From positions 124,001 through 188,000 of the forward strand of contig NZ_JAVFVV010000009.1 of the NCBI RefSeq assembly GCF_030929505.1: 64,000 nt of DNA, in the 5' to 3' direction. The notes under the pieces are model-generated. The model made no database searches and was not told the DNA's origin. It saw only the letters and a program-made list of their open reading frames with translations. The translations under genes and the position numbers were made by a program. Numbering within the stretch: position 1 is the stretch's first letter; each line of letters begins with the position of its first letter. The stretch comes from Mesorhizobium sp. LHD-90. Lineage in GTDB: Bacteria > Pseudomonadota > Alphaproteobacteria > Rhizobiales > Rhizobiaceae. Of this stretch, positions 42,183 through 50,848 are shown piece after piece.

Positions 42183-43109
42183 ATGGGCGCGACTGCGGCG
42201 ATCGACAAGAACTGGCAGGCGCTGAAGCGCTTGCTGGCCATGCTTGTCGGGATGGCCGAACTGGGTTTTGGGCTCGGACTGGGTGCTGGGGGACAAACTG
42301 CTGGGGGACAGTTTACTTTGTTTCCGCAGAAGGACGCGGCAGCTCAGAACGAGGCGCAGGCGGAAAAAAGTAAACTGTCCCCGGCACTTACATCGGCACT
42401 TACCCTTCCCCGCCATCTCTACCGCGCTATCCTCAAACTGCTGCGTCCGGCCGAATCCACGGCGCGGCGGCTGATCATCGCGGCGGCGCGGGGCCTCGTC
42501 GTGACCTTGCCGCCATTGCGCCCGCGAAAACCCAAAGAAGCCGCGATCCGGCGGGGACCCCGCGCCTTCATGCCGGTCGGGCCGAAGAAACGTACTTGGT
42601 CGACACCGCGCAGCATCAACCTGCCGCTGCTCGATCCGTTGCGCATGCCACGGCCCTGGAGCCATCCCATCCGGCCGAAAACCAAAAGCGTGCCGCGCAT
42701 CTCGGGGCTCGATTTCGGCGCGCAACTCCGTCCCTTGCCTGCCCCGCCATCGCCCGACGATCCCGTCAATGCATCGCGGCTGGCCCTGCGGCTGGAGGCG
42801 CTGGGTCGGGCACTGGACGACCTGCCGGGCCAGGCCAGGCGGTTCGCCCGCTGGAAAGCGCGGCGCGACGACGCCGCGCAGGCGAGGCAAGCCCGCGCCC
42901 GCGCTATGGGCGCGCAAGACCAACAAGGCCGCGAGGCGTGGCGGCCTCGCCGCGTCTCGCCGCTGCGGCGCGGGCGTCCGCCCGGCGGCCGGCTGTCGCG
43001 CTACGATCCGACAGCCACTCATCCGCGCAACATCCGCGAGATCGACGAGATTTTGGCGCACGCCCACGCGCTGGCCGTCTACGCGCTGGAAAACCCTGAC
43101 ACGTCCTGA
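42183..43109 (+). CDS. Arg/Pro-rich protein of unknown function, probably conserved in rhizobia
   Basis: 308 residues from the ATG at 42183 with GGAGGG upstream. The N-terminal 40 residues hold a weakly hydrophobic Gly-rich stretch. The rest is very rich in Arg, Pro and Ala with blocks such as A-R-G-L-V-V-T-L-P-P-L-R-P-R, and it ends in a helical I-R-E-I-D-E-I-L-A-H-A-H-A-L. I know no domain. The gene contains a 15-base tandem duplication (42285-42314) and a 16-base inverted repeat pair within residues 33-68. It sits between tetR and the dehydratase gene but has no evident role in that pathway. Confidence 0.65.
   Translation: MGATAAIDKNWQALKRLLAMLVGMAELGFGLGLGAGGQTAGGQFTLFPQKDAAAQNEAQAEKSKLSPALTSALTLPRHLYRAILKLLRPAESTARRLIIAAARGLVVTLPPLRPRKPKEAAIRRGPRAFMPVGPKKRTWSTPRSINLPLLDPLRMPRPWSHPIRPKTKSVPRISGLDFGAQLRPLPAPPSPDDPVNASRLALRLEALGRALDDLPGQARRFARWKARRDDAAQARQARARAMGAQDQQGREAWRPRRVSPLRRGRPPGGRLSRYDPTATHPRNIREIDEILAHAHALAVYALENPDTS
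42304..42382. repeat. 16-base perfect inverted repeat inside the unknown gene
   Basis: GGGGACAGTTTACTTT (42304-42319) and its exact reverse complement (42367-42382) flank 47 bases. The unit GCTGGGGGACAAACT / GCTGGGGGACAGTTT is duplicated in tandem just upstream. The GGGGACAGTTTACTTT string is of a kind seen as a dispersed repeat in bacterial genomes, so this may be an in-frame insertion of a small palindromic element. Confidence 0.65.
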
Positions 43110-43312
43110 CGCGCGGCCCCGGATCAAAAAACCCGAAGGATCGACGCCGGCGCGGATTTTTCGTGGCGTGGCGGCGATGAAGCTTGTGCCTGCCACCAGC
43201 GGGCGATGCGGTATTCGCTCCTGTTGCTCGTCTAGCCCGGTCAAGGGTTCGAGCGGTTGCCCTGACAGGCTATCCGGCCGTGCTTGCCCGTCCGCGCGCC
43301 TTGCTCTAGGAT

Positions 43313-43332
43313 TGTACGAACTGGTTCGTACA
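43313..43332. promoter_or_regulatory. Perfect TetR-type operator in front of the 3-dehydroshikimate dehydratase gene
   Basis: TGTACGAAC-TG-GTTCGTACA has 9-base perfect arms. It lies 24 bases before the GTG start at 43357, overlapping the expected promoter or ribosome-site region, which suits strong repression. Confidence 0.8.
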
Positions 43333-43356
43333 TGGCGGCTGAGCGGAGGAGCTCCG

Positions 43357-45267
43357 GTGAAAACCTCTATCGCGACTGTGTCGATCGCCGGCGATCTCGC
43401 GGAGAAGCTTAGCGCCATTTCAGCGGCCGGTTTCGACGGCGTCGAGATATTCGAGAATGATTTCCTGGCGTTCGACGGCTCGCCCCGCGATGTCGGGCGC
43501 ATGGCCCGCGACGCGGGACTGACGATCACGCTCTACCAGCCGTTCCGGGACTTCGAGGGCCTGCCCGAGCCGCAACGCAGCCGGGCTTTCGACCGGGCCG
43601 AACGCAAGTTCGACGTGATGCAGGAACTCGGAACCGACCTGATGCTGGTCTGCTCCTCGGTGTCGCCGGTATCGCTCGGCGGGGTCGACCGTGCCGCCGC
43701 CGACTTCCATGAACTCGGCGAACGCGCCGCCAGCCGCGGATTGCGCGTCGGCTACGAGGCGCTGGCCTGGGGCCGCCACGTCAACGACCATCGCGACGCA
43801 TGGGAAATCGTGCGCCGCGCCGACCACCCCAACATCGGGCTGATCCTCGATTCCTTCCACACGCTGGCGCGCAGGATCGATCTCGCCTCCATACGCTCGA
43901 TCCCGTCCGACAAGATCTTCATCGTCCAGCTCGCCGACGCGCCGCTGATTGAGATGGACCTGCTCTATTGGAGCCGTCACTTCCGCAACATGCCTGGCGA
44001 AGGCGACCTGCCGGTCAGGGAATTCATGCAAGCCGTGGCGGCGACCGGCTATGACGGCTACCTGTCGCTGGAGATCTTCAACGACCAGTTCCGCGGCGGC
44101 TCCGCCAAGGCGATTTCGGCCGACGGCAGGCGTTCGCTGGTATGGCTGATGGACCAGGTGCGACGCGAGGAGCCGGCGCTCGACGTGGTCATTCCGGCGA
44201 TGCCGGACCGGATCGGCGTCGAAGGGGTCGAGTTCATCGAATTCGCGGCCGATCGCCGGGGAGCCGCCGAACTGGGATCGCTGCTGGGCACGCTCGGCTT
44301 CGTCGAGGCGGGACGGCATGTCTCAAAGGATGTCGCACTCTATCGGCAGGGCGACATCAACATCGTCGTCAACACTGATCGACAGGGTTTCGCGCATTCC
44401 TCCTTCGTGGTTCACGGCATGTCGGCCTATGCGATCGGCCTGAAGGTCGAGGACGCCGCAGCGACCATGGCACGGGCGACGGCGTTGGGAGCGGAGATGT
44501 TCGACCAGCAGGTCGGCCCCGGCCAGTTGTCGATTCCCGCCATCCGCGGCGTCGGCGGAGGGCTGATCTATTTCCTCGACGGCAAGACCGACCTGGCGAA
44601 GGTGTGGGACATCGACTTCACGCCGCTCGCGGCGGCAAGCGCCGCCAAAGGTGTCGGCCTCACCCGCATCGACCATGTCGGGCAGACGATGAGCCAGGAG
44701 GAAATGCCAAGCTGGCTGCTGTTTTATGTCTCGATCTTTCGCACGACGAAGACGCCGATGGTCGACGTCGTCGATCCGGCCGGCCTCGTGCGCAGCCAGG
44801 TGATCGAAGGCCTGGACAAGCGCTTCCGCCTCACGCTGAACGGCGCCGAAAGCCGCAGGACGCTGGCGGGCCACTTCATCGCCGAAACCTTCGGGTCCGG
44901 CGTCCAGCATCTGGCGCTGGCGACCGACGACATTTTCGCGGCCGCCGGGCGGCTGCGGGCGAACGGGTTCAAACCCCTCGAAATATCCCCCAACTACTAT
45001 GACGACGTGGAGGCCCGCTTCGGCCTTGAGCCGGAAGCCGCCGACCGGCTGCGCGCCGCCAACATCCTCTACGACCGCGACGACAGGGGCGAATTCTTCC
45101 AGCTCTATGCGCCGACCTTCGCGGAGGGCTTCATCGTCGAGATCGTGGAACGGCGAGGAGACTATGCGGGGTACGGCGCACCCAACGCGCCGTTTCGTAT
45201 TGCGGCGCAGAAACGGCTGATGAGGCCGAAGGGCATGCCCAAGGTCGCGAGCGACGTTCTCCGATGA
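43357..45267 (+). CDS. quiC: 3-Dehydroshikimate dehydratase, QsuB/QuiC-type fusion with HPPD-like domain
   Basis: 636 residues from the GTG at 43357, which follows GGAGGA. The frame is open far upstream, but the homologous part starts K-T-S-I-A-T-V-S-I-A-G. Residues about 1-280 form an AP-endonuclease-2-type TIM barrel with Y-E-A-L-A-W-G, I-L-D-S-F-H-T and Y-L-S-L-E-I-F-N-D as metal-ligand strands. Residues about 285-636 are a 4-hydroxyphenylpyruvate-dioxygenase-like double glyoxalase domain (I-D-H-V-G-Q-T near 440, Q-H-L-A-L-A-T-D-D-I near 525, V-E-I-V-E-R-R near 605). It converts 3-dehydroshikimate to protocatechuate. Confidence 0.9.
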   Translation: MKTSIATVSIAGDLAEKLSAISAAGFDGVEIFENDFLAFDGSPRDVGRMARDAGLTITLYQPFRDFEGLPEPQRSRAFDRAERKFDVMQELGTDLMLVCSSVSPVSLGGVDRAAADFHELGERAASRGLRVGYEALAWGRHVNDHRDAWEIVRRADHPNIGLILDSFHTLARRIDLASIRSIPSDKIFIVQLADAPLIEMDLLYWSRHFRNMPGEGDLPVREFMQAVAATGYDGYLSLEIFNDQFRGGSAKAISADGRRSLVWLMDQVRREEPALDVVIPAMPDRIGVEGVEFIEFAADRRGAAELGSLLGTLGFVEAGRHVSKDVALYRQGDINIVVNTDRQGFAHSSFVVHGMSAYAIGLKVEDAAATMARATALGAEMFDQQVGPGQLSIPAIRGVGGGLIYFLDGKTDLAKVWDIDFTPLAAASAAKGVGLTRIDHVGQTMSQEEMPSWLLFYVSIFRTTKTPMVDVVDPAGLVRSQVIEGLDKRFRLTLNGAESRRTLAGHFIAETFGSGVQHLALATDDIFAAAGRLRANGFKPLEISPNYYDDVEARFGLEPEAADRLRAANILYDRDDRGEFFQLYAPTFAEGFIVEIVERRGDYAGYGAPNAPFRIAAQKRLMRPKGMPKVASDVLR

Positions 45268-45468
45268 CTGTTCATGCGGCGTCCGCTTGCGCTGGAAAGC
45301 GCTTCCATCAAGTTTTGCGTCCGGATGCCCGGCCGCTTCGGCATTGCCGTCATCCTGCGTGGGGCGGCCGAAATACTGTTTGCCTTGTCGCGCGATCAGC
45401 ACCTCGTCGGAGCACGAGCAAAGCGAGCGTCGCTTCGCGGCGTGCCGTCAGGCTTGGCAGCGTGGTCC

Positions 45469-46455
45469 TCACATGCCCCAGCGCAACGCTGCCGTATGCA
45501 CCGGCGCGTCCCATAGGCGCGCCGCCTCGTCGTCCAGCATCGACAGCGTGATCGAGCAGCCGGCCATGTCGAGCGAGGTCACGTAGGAACCGACCAGCGA
45601 GCGCGCGATGGTAATGCCGCGTTTCTCGAACTGCCGGCGCGCGCTGTTGTACATGAGATAAAGCTCCATCGATGGCGTGCCGCCGAAGCCGTTGACGAAG
45701 AGCAGCGCGTTGCCCCTGGCGGCCGCGCCGAGATCACCGGCGATGGCTTCGCAGATTTCTTCGGCGATAGCGTCGGCGGAAGCGACTTTCGCGCGGCGGC
45801 GGCCGGGCTCGCCATGGATGCCGACGCCGAATTCCATCTCGTCGTCGCCGATCTCGAAGTTGGGCTTGCCGGCGGCGGGCACGGTGCAGGAGGTCAGCGC
45901 CACCCCCATCGATCGCGTCGCCCGGTTGACCCGGTCGCCGAGCTCCTTGAGGTCCTTCAGCGCCCGGCCTTCCTCGGCCGCCGCGCCGACGATCTTTTCC
46001 ACCACAAGCGTGCCGGCGACCCCGCGCCGCCCGGTCGTGTAGAGCGAATCCTCCACCGCCACGTCGTCATTGGTGACGACCTGCATGACGCCTTCCGACA
46101 TTTCCGCCGCCATGTCGAAGTTCATCACGTCACCCTCGTAATTCTTGACGATGAACAGGCAGCCGGCGCCGGTGTTCACCTCGGCGGCCGCCTCCATCAT
46201 CTGGTCGGGGGTCGGCGAGGTGAAGACCTGGCCGGGGCAGGCCGCGTCGAGCATGCCGAACCCGACCAGCCCTCCATGCAGCGGCTCGTGGCCGGAGCCG
46301 CCGCCGGAGATCAGCGCCACCTTGCCGGGCTTCAGCGCCTTGCGCCGGATGAATTTGTGCCCGCCGCCCAGCGAAAGAATGTCGGAATGCGCGGCGGCGA
46401 ACCCGTCGAGGCTCTCGGTGAGCACCGTGTCGACCGCGTTGATGAATTTTTTCAT
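45469..46455 (-). CDS. dhaK: DhaK, dihydroxyacetone kinase substrate-binding subunit
   Basis: A 328-residue DAK1-domain protein. V-A-L-I-S-G-G-G-S-G-H-E-P-L-H-G-G (46-62), V-K-N-Y-E-G-D-V-M-N-F and G-I-H-G-E-P-G (the histidine that binds DHA covalently) are all present. It holds dihydroxyacetone as a hemiaminal while DhaL delivers phosphate. It is the last gene of the cluster and is 49 bases from the unknown gene upstream. Confidence 0.95.
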   Translation of the reverse strand: MKKFINAVDTVLTESLDGFAAAHSDILSLGGGHKFIRRKALKPGKVALISGGGSGHEPLHGGLVGFGMLDAACPGQVFTSPTPDQMMEAAAEVNTGAGCLFIVKNYEGDVMNFDMAAEMSEGVMQVVTNDDVAVEDSLYTTGRRGVAGTLVVEKIVGAAAEEGRALKDLKELGDRVNRATRSMGVALTSCTVPAAGKPNFEIGDDEMEFGVGIHGEPGRRRAKVASADAIAEEICEAIAGDLGAAARGNALLFVNGFGGTPSMELYLMYNSARRQFEKRGITIARSLVGSYVTSLDMAGCSITLSMLDDEAARLWDAPVHTAALRWGM

Positions 46456-46504
46456 TTTTTCCTCCTCCGGTTGCCGGGCCTGCGACGGTCTGGTTTCGGC
46501 TGCG

Positions 46505-46933
46505 CTAACCGCTCTTGCCGGCGATGCTGGTAATCTTGTGGATGAACTCGTTGATGGCGCGGTCGAGTGCGGCGTTCTGCCTGTCGTCGCCGAGGTCGGG
46601 CACGACCAGCGAGATGTGGCGGCTGCGCCGCAGGCCGGAATCGTGGGACGCTTTCCCGGGATGCGCGGCGTGATAGGCCGCGAGAAAGGCGTCGCGTTCC
46701 TGGCCGCTGAAATGGCAGACGGAAAAGATCGCCTGCAGATGTTTCGACGGGATCGGCGTCGAATAGGTTGGGCTGGTGATCTGGGTGACGAAGCTGCGGT
46801 GTTTGCCGAGCGTATCGGCCAGCCGTTGTCGTGTGCCGGACGGGCGCTGGTCGATGACGGTGGACAAAATGGTCTTGTAGGCGCGGATCGCCGCCTCGGC
46901 GTCCTTCGGCTCGGGCTGCGGTCGCTTCGCCAT
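46505..46933 (-). CDS. Unknown protein in the Dha operon, possible DNA-binding fold
   Basis: 142 residues from the ATG at 46933. Residues about 12-80 (I-R-A-Y-K-T-I-L, R-Q-R-L-A-D-T-L-G-K-H-R-S-F-V-T-Q-I) look like a helix-turn-helix of the XRE type, followed by F-S-G-Q-E-R-D-A-F-L-A-A-Y. The C-terminal half ends in A-I-N-E-F-I-H-K-I-T. It lies between enzyme I and dhaK with a two-base gap after enzyme I. It may regulate or assemble the Dha system. Function is unproven. Confidence 0.7.
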   Translation of the reverse strand: MAKRPQPEPKDAEAAIRAYKTILSTVIDQRPSGTRQRLADTLGKHRSFVTQITSPTYSTPIPSKHLQAIFSVCHFSGQERDAFLAAYHAAHPGKASHDSGLRRSRHISLVVPDLGDDRQNAALDRAINEFIHKITSIAGKSG

Positions 46934-46935
46934 TG

Positions 46936-48528
46936 TCAGAGGGAAACACCGGCAACCGCCGTCTTGGCGAGCGCCAGCTGCGCGGGCACGACCGAGAGGT
47001 CGCGCAGGCCGGCTTCCAGCAGGGCGGGAATGGCGGCTGGATCGCCGCCGGCGTCGCCGCACAGGCTGACCGGAATGCCGTCTTTTTGCCCGAAGGCTGC
47101 TACGGAAGCGATCAGCCGCAGCACCGCCGGATTATGCACGGAATTGAGCGCCGCCACCGCCGTGTTGTCGCGCGCCGCTGCCATAACGTACTGGGTGAGA
47201 TCGTTGGAGCCGATGGAGAAGAAGGCGACATCGCTGAAAAGCTCCGGCGCGATTGCCACCGATGGCACCTCGACCATGATGCCGAGCGGCGGCATGGCGT
47301 ACTCGATCCCGGCCTTGGCCAGACGGTCCGCCTCCTCCGCGAAAAGCGCGGCGGCAAGGGTGTATTCCTCCGGCACCGAGATCATCGGAAACATGACCTT
47401 CAGGTTGGCGTGGACGGCGGCTCGCAGCAGCGCGCGTATCTGCACGCGAAAGATTTCCGGCCGCGCCAGCGACAAGCGGATACCGCGCAGGCCGAGGAAC
47501 GGATTGCCTTCTTCCACCGTGTAACCCGGCACCGGCTTGTCGCCGCCGGCATCGACGGTGCGGATCGTGACCGGCTCGCCGGCCGCCCATTCCAGCACTT
47601 TTCGGTAGGCGCGGTACTGCGTCTCCTCGTCCGGCAGCCCTTCCGACTTGCCGAACAGGAATTCCGTGCGCATCAGCCCGATGCCGTCGCAGGTGGCGAC
47701 GTCGATGCGTTCGACGTCGGATGGGTCGGCGACGTTGATCAGCACGCGCACCGGCGTTCCGTCGGCGGTCGCGGCTGGCTTCGCCGAGTTTTCCTCCGCA
47801 GCGCGCCAGCGCGCCGCGAAAGCCTCCGCCGCCCGGTGGAAAAGCGCCTCGGCCTCGTCGCCCGGACCGAGCAGGACGTGGCCGTGCTCCGCGTCGAGAA
47901 AGACGGGAAGATCGAAATCGCTCGGCACCGGCCCGAGGCCGACCACCATCGGCACGCCGCGCGCCCGGGCCAGCATGGCGACATGGCTTGCCGAACTGCC
48001 TTTCGCCAACGCGATGCCGCCGCCTTGCGACCAGTCGACCGCGAGAAAACGCGTCGGGGCGATGTCGTCGCCCACCAGGATCGCACCGGACGGGACCGCG
48101 AGATCGCCCGCCGGCGCCAGCACATCGAGCACCTGCTGGCGGATGTCCCTCAGGTCGGCGGAGCGGGCGCGGAAATAATCGTCCTCGGAGGCCTCGTAGC
48201 CGGCGATCTCGACGTCTAGCGCATCAAGCCATGCCCGGTCGGCGAGCGCGCCGTCCTCGATCGCGGCGAAGGCGGGTGCGGCGAGCGATTCGTCGGCGAG
48301 CATGGCAAGCTGGAACTCCAGCATGTCGGCCGCCTCGCCAAGCATTTGCGTAGCGAGCGCAGCCAGTTGCTCGGATGCGCCCTCGATGGCGATAGCGAGC
48401 GCGCGTGCCTCCGCAGCAGGCGACCCCTTGGCGGCATAGGCTTTCGTTCCGGCGTCCAGGCCCACCATCGGGCCTTTCGCATAGCCGTGCGAAGCGGGGA
48501 TTCCGGTGAGCCTATGCGGTCCGGACAT
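46936..48528 (-). CDS. Enzyme I-type PEP:protein phosphotransferase for the Dha system
   Basis: 530 residues from the ATG at 48528. A short N-terminal HPr-binding domain is followed by the phosphohistidine site K-G-S-S-A-S-H-V-A-M-L-A-R near residue 184 and the PEP-binding barrel with R-T-E-F-L-F, F-S-I-G-S-N-D-L-T-Q-Y and C-G-D-A-G-G-D-P. It passes phosphate from PEP to the HPr-like protein. Standard enzyme I is about 570 residues, so this is a slightly short special-purpose copy. It overlaps the HPr gene by 17 bases. Confidence 0.87.
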   Translation of the reverse strand: MSGPHRLTGIPASHGYAKGPMVGLDAGTKAYAAKGSPAAEARALAIAIEGASEQLAALATQMLGEAADMLEFQLAMLADESLAAPAFAAIEDGALADRAWLDALDVEIAGYEASEDDYFRARSADLRDIRQQVLDVLAPAGDLAVPSGAILVGDDIAPTRFLAVDWSQGGGIALAKGSSASHVAMLARARGVPMVVGLGPVPSDFDLPVFLDAEHGHVLLGPGDEAEALFHRAAEAFAARWRAAEENSAKPAATADGTPVRVLINVADPSDVERIDVATCDGIGLMRTEFLFGKSEGLPDEETQYRAYRKVLEWAAGEPVTIRTVDAGGDKPVPGYTVEEGNPFLGLRGIRLSLARPEIFRVQIRALLRAAVHANLKVMFPMISVPEEYTLAAALFAEEADRLAKAGIEYAMPPLGIMVEVPSVAIAPELFSDVAFFSIGSNDLTQYVMAAARDNTAVAALNSVHNPAVLRLIASVAAFGQKDGIPVSLCGDAGGDPAAIPALLEAGLRDLSVVPAQLALAKTAVAGVSL

Positions 48529-48814
48529 GGGCGTCGGCCTCGTCGAAATCGCGCTCGACCAGCGCGACCAGCGCGTCCACTGCGAGTTCCGCCTCATCGC
48601 CGCTGGCGCGCAGGTGGAGCACTGTGCCTTTGGGCGCCTTCGCCGCCATCACCTTGACGATGCTCTTGGCGTCGAACCACGGCCCCTCCGGCGCCAGCGC
48701 CATCTCGATCGCGGCGGGGAACGACTTCGCCAGTTTCGTGAACTTCACCGAGGGTCGGGCATGCAGGCCGACCTCATGCGTGATCTCAACCGCTTTTTGT
48801 GCGAGCGCCGTCAT
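48512..48814 (-). CDS. HPr-type phosphocarrier of the Dha system
   Basis: 100 residues from the ATG at 48814. A TTG at 48835 just inside the dhaM stop would add seven. G-L-H-A-R-P-S-V-K-F (16-25) has the active histidine H18, and A-K-S-I-V-K-V-M-A holds the regulatory-serine position. It relays phosphate from the enzyme I homologue to DhaM. In enterics this domain is fused inside DhaM; here it is a gene of its own. Confidence 0.88.
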   Translation of the reverse strand: MTALAQKAVEITHEVGLHARPSVKFTKLAKSFPAAIEMALAPEGPWFDAKSIVKVMAAKAPKGTVLHLRASGDEAELAVDALVALVERDFDEADAHVRTA

Positions 48815-48831
48815 CAAAAATTCCGATCCAT

Positions 48832-49221
48832 TCAAGCCGGCGCCAGTTCGTGCGCCGTCGCCACGACTTCCCTAAGCGACGCTCCTCCCGAAGCCTCCGT
48901 CGCAGCCATCACCGCGCCCTCGACGATCGGCGCGTTGCAGACAACGATCCGATTCGCCCTAGGTTCGCCAATCATTTCGATCGCCATCTCGCTGTTGGTC
49001 TCGGCGCCGCCGAGATCGACCAGGATGGCGACGCCGGCTTCCGACCAGGCGCGGTCGATGGCCTGCATGATCGCTTCCACGCTGGTGCCGAGCCCGCCCT
49101 CCGGATTACCGCCGCACCAGGCGAGCGGCACCTCGTCGCCCACCATCTGGCGCACCATGTCGGCGGTGCCTTCGGCGACCTTGGCCGAATGCGAGACGAT
49201 GACGATGCCGACATTTTTCAT
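48832..49221 (-). CDS. dhaM: DhaM, EIIA-type phosphodonor for dihydroxyacetone kinase
   Basis: A 129-residue mannose-EIIA-fold protein. G-I-V-I-V-S-H-S-A-K-V-A-E-G (5-18) has the phosphohistidine H11, and V-D-L-G-G-A-E-T-N-S near residue 68 is the second hallmark. It lacks the C-terminal HPr and enzyme I domains of the E. coli protein, which are separate genes downstream. Its start overlaps the dhaL stop by one base. Confidence 0.93.
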   Translation of the reverse strand: MKNVGIVIVSHSAKVAEGTADMVRQMVGDEVPLAWCGGNPEGGLGTSVEAIMQAIDRAWSEAGVAILVDLGGAETNSEMAIEMIGEPRANRIVVCNAPIVEGAVMAATEASGGASLREVVATAHELAPA

Positions 49222-49838
49222 CAGCCGCGCTCCAGGGTTTTGGTGATGGCGCGCACGATCAGCGCCGAGGAACGCGCGCCGGGGTCGACATGGCCGATCG
49301 AGCGATCGCCGAGGAAGGACGCACGGCCGCGGATCGCCTTCAGCGGCTTGGTGGCTTCGGCGGCCGTGTCCGCCGCGTCGGCGATTTCGGCGCCGGTCCG
49401 GCCTGCGGCAAGTGCTGCCTGCACGGGATAGAGCACGTCGAGCATGGTCTTTTGCCCCGCCTGCGATTTTCCGCGCGCCGCCACCGCATCGACGGCCTTG
49501 CCGAAGGCCGCGGCCAGTTCGGTGCGGTCGGGCTCGGTGGGCAGTTCCTTGCCGAGGGTGAGGAACAGCGTGCCGAACAGCGGACCGGACGCGCCGCCAA
49601 CGGTCATGACCAGCTTCGTGCCAATGGCTTTCAGCGCATCGGGCAGAGGTTTTTCGGCAAGCGCCACGCTCTCGGCGCGCACCGCCTCGAAGCCGCGCTT
49701 CATGTTGAGGCCGTGGTCGCCGTCGCCGATCGCCTGGTCGAGCGCAGTCAGTTCCTCGGCATGCGCCGACACCGTGTCCGCGACGGCCGCGATCAGGGCT
49801 GAGAGGTCGATCCTGCTCATGGTCTCATCCACACTCAT
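49221..49838 (-). CDS. dhaL: DhaL, ADP-binding subunit of dihydroxyacetone kinase
   Basis: A 205-residue DAK2-domain protein. A-I-G-D-G-D-H-G-L-N-M-K-R-G-F (about 36-50) binds the Mg-ADP cofactor and G-G-A-S-G-P-L-F-G-T-L-F near residue 82 is the second nucleotide motif. G-R-A-S-F-L-G-D-R-S near residue 171 is also conserved. DhaM rephosphorylates the bound ADP. The start at 49838 overlaps the upstream ATPase stop, which ties kinase and importer into one transcript. Confidence 0.94.
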   Translation of the reverse strand: MSVDETMSRIDLSALIAAVADTVSAHAEELTALDQAIGDGDHGLNMKRGFEAVRAESVALAEKPLPDALKAIGTKLVMTVGGASGPLFGTLFLTLGKELPTEPDRTELAAAFGKAVDAVAARGKSQAGQKTMLDVLYPVQAALAAGRTGAEIADAADTAAEATKPLKAIRGRASFLGDRSIGHVDPGARSSALIVRAITKTLERG

Positions 49839-50848
49839 CCCCCGATCCTGTTGCCCGCACCGTCGAAATAAAGCGGCGCGCGGAACCGCACGGTCACGCG
49901 GTCGCCCTTCTGGAAGGCTGTGTCGGGGTCCGTCAAGGTCACCAGTTTGCGGTCGCCGACGGTCAGATGCAGGTGGTTCTGGTCGCCGAGATGCTCGATC
50001 CAGTCGACTGTGCCGTCGGCGTGGCCGTTCGCCACTTTTTCGATCGTCAGGTGCTCGGTGCGCGCGCCGACCGTCTTGGTTCCCGCCGGCGCGGCGTCCG
50101 GCAGCAGGCCGGCCGGCAGCAGGTTGATCGCCGGCTGCCCGAGCCGCGCCGCGACATGCAGGTTGGCGGGCTGGGTGTAGATTTCGCGCGGCGTGCCGAT
50201 CTGCACCAGCTGCCCCTCAGCCAGAATACCGATGCGGTCGGCCATGGTCATCGCCTCGATCTGGTCGTGGGTGACGTAGAGCAGGGTGGAGCCCAGTTCC
50301 GTCTGGATGCGTTTCAGTTCCAGCCGCAGGTCGGCGCGCAGTTTTGCGTCGAGCGAGGAAAGCGGCTCGTCCATCAGGTAGATGGCGGGCCGCCGCACCA
50401 GTGCCCGGCCGATGGCGACGCGCTGCATCTCGCCGCCGGACAGCCGCGTCGACTTGTTCTCCAGCTTGTGGTCGATGCGAACCAGTCTGGCGATCTCGGC
50501 GACGCGCGCCTTGATCTCGGCCTCGGATCGCTTCCGCGTCGGCGAGCGTAGCGGGAAGGCGAGGTTCTCGTAGACGGTAAGATGCGGATAAAGCGAGTAT
50601 TGCTGGAAGACGAAGGCGACGTCGCGCACCGCCGGCTCCAGTTTGGTGACGTCGCGCCCGGCGATCACGATTGAACCTTGTTCGGGCCGCTCCAGCCCAG
50701 CGATGAGCCGCAGCGTCGTCGTCTTGCCAGCGCCGGTCGGACCGAGCAGCACGACGAACTCGCCATTGGCGATGTGGAGGTTGAGTTCGGAGACGGCCTC
50801 GGTCTCGCCGAAGCGTTTCGTGACGCTGCGCAGCGATATATCAGCCAT
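49835..50848 (-). CDS. CUT1-type ABC transporter ATPase (second of two)
   Basis: A 337-residue MalK-type ATPase. Walker A G-P-T-G-A-G-K-T-T (36-44), signature L-S-G-G-E-M-Q-R-V and Walker B Y-L-M-D-E-P-L-S-S-L-D are intact, with a C-terminal TOBE-type domain. It is one of two different ATPases, an arrangement known from the rhizobial GlpSTPQUV glycerol importer. The start lies eight bases inside the preceding ATPase gene. Confidence 0.9.
   Translation of the reverse strand: MADISLRSVTKRFGETEAVSELNLHIANGEFVVLLGPTGAGKTTTLRLIAGLERPEQGSIVIAGRDVTKLEPAVRDVAFVFQQYSLYPHLTVYENLAFPLRSPTRKRSEAEIKARVAEIARLVRIDHKLENKSTRLSGGEMQRVAIGRALVRRPAIYLMDEPLSSLDAKLRADLRLELKRIQTELGSTLLYVTHDQIEAMTMADRIGILAEGQLVQIGTPREIYTQPANLHVAARLGQPAINLLPAGLLPDAAPAGTKTVGARTEHLTIEKVANGHADGTVDWIEHLGDQNHLHLTVGDRKLVTLTDPDTAFQKGDRVTVRFRAPLYFDGAGNRIGG

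Noticed and set aside
42769-43356. 196-codon extension of the dehydratase frame
   Set aside because: It overlaps the unknown gene in another frame, crosses the TetR operator, and the homologous part begins at the GTG with a ribosome site.
45293-45307. Palindrome TGGAAAGCGCTTCCA, like a LacI/GntR operator
   Set aside because: It lies between the 3' ends of two convergent genes, so there is no promoter for it to control.
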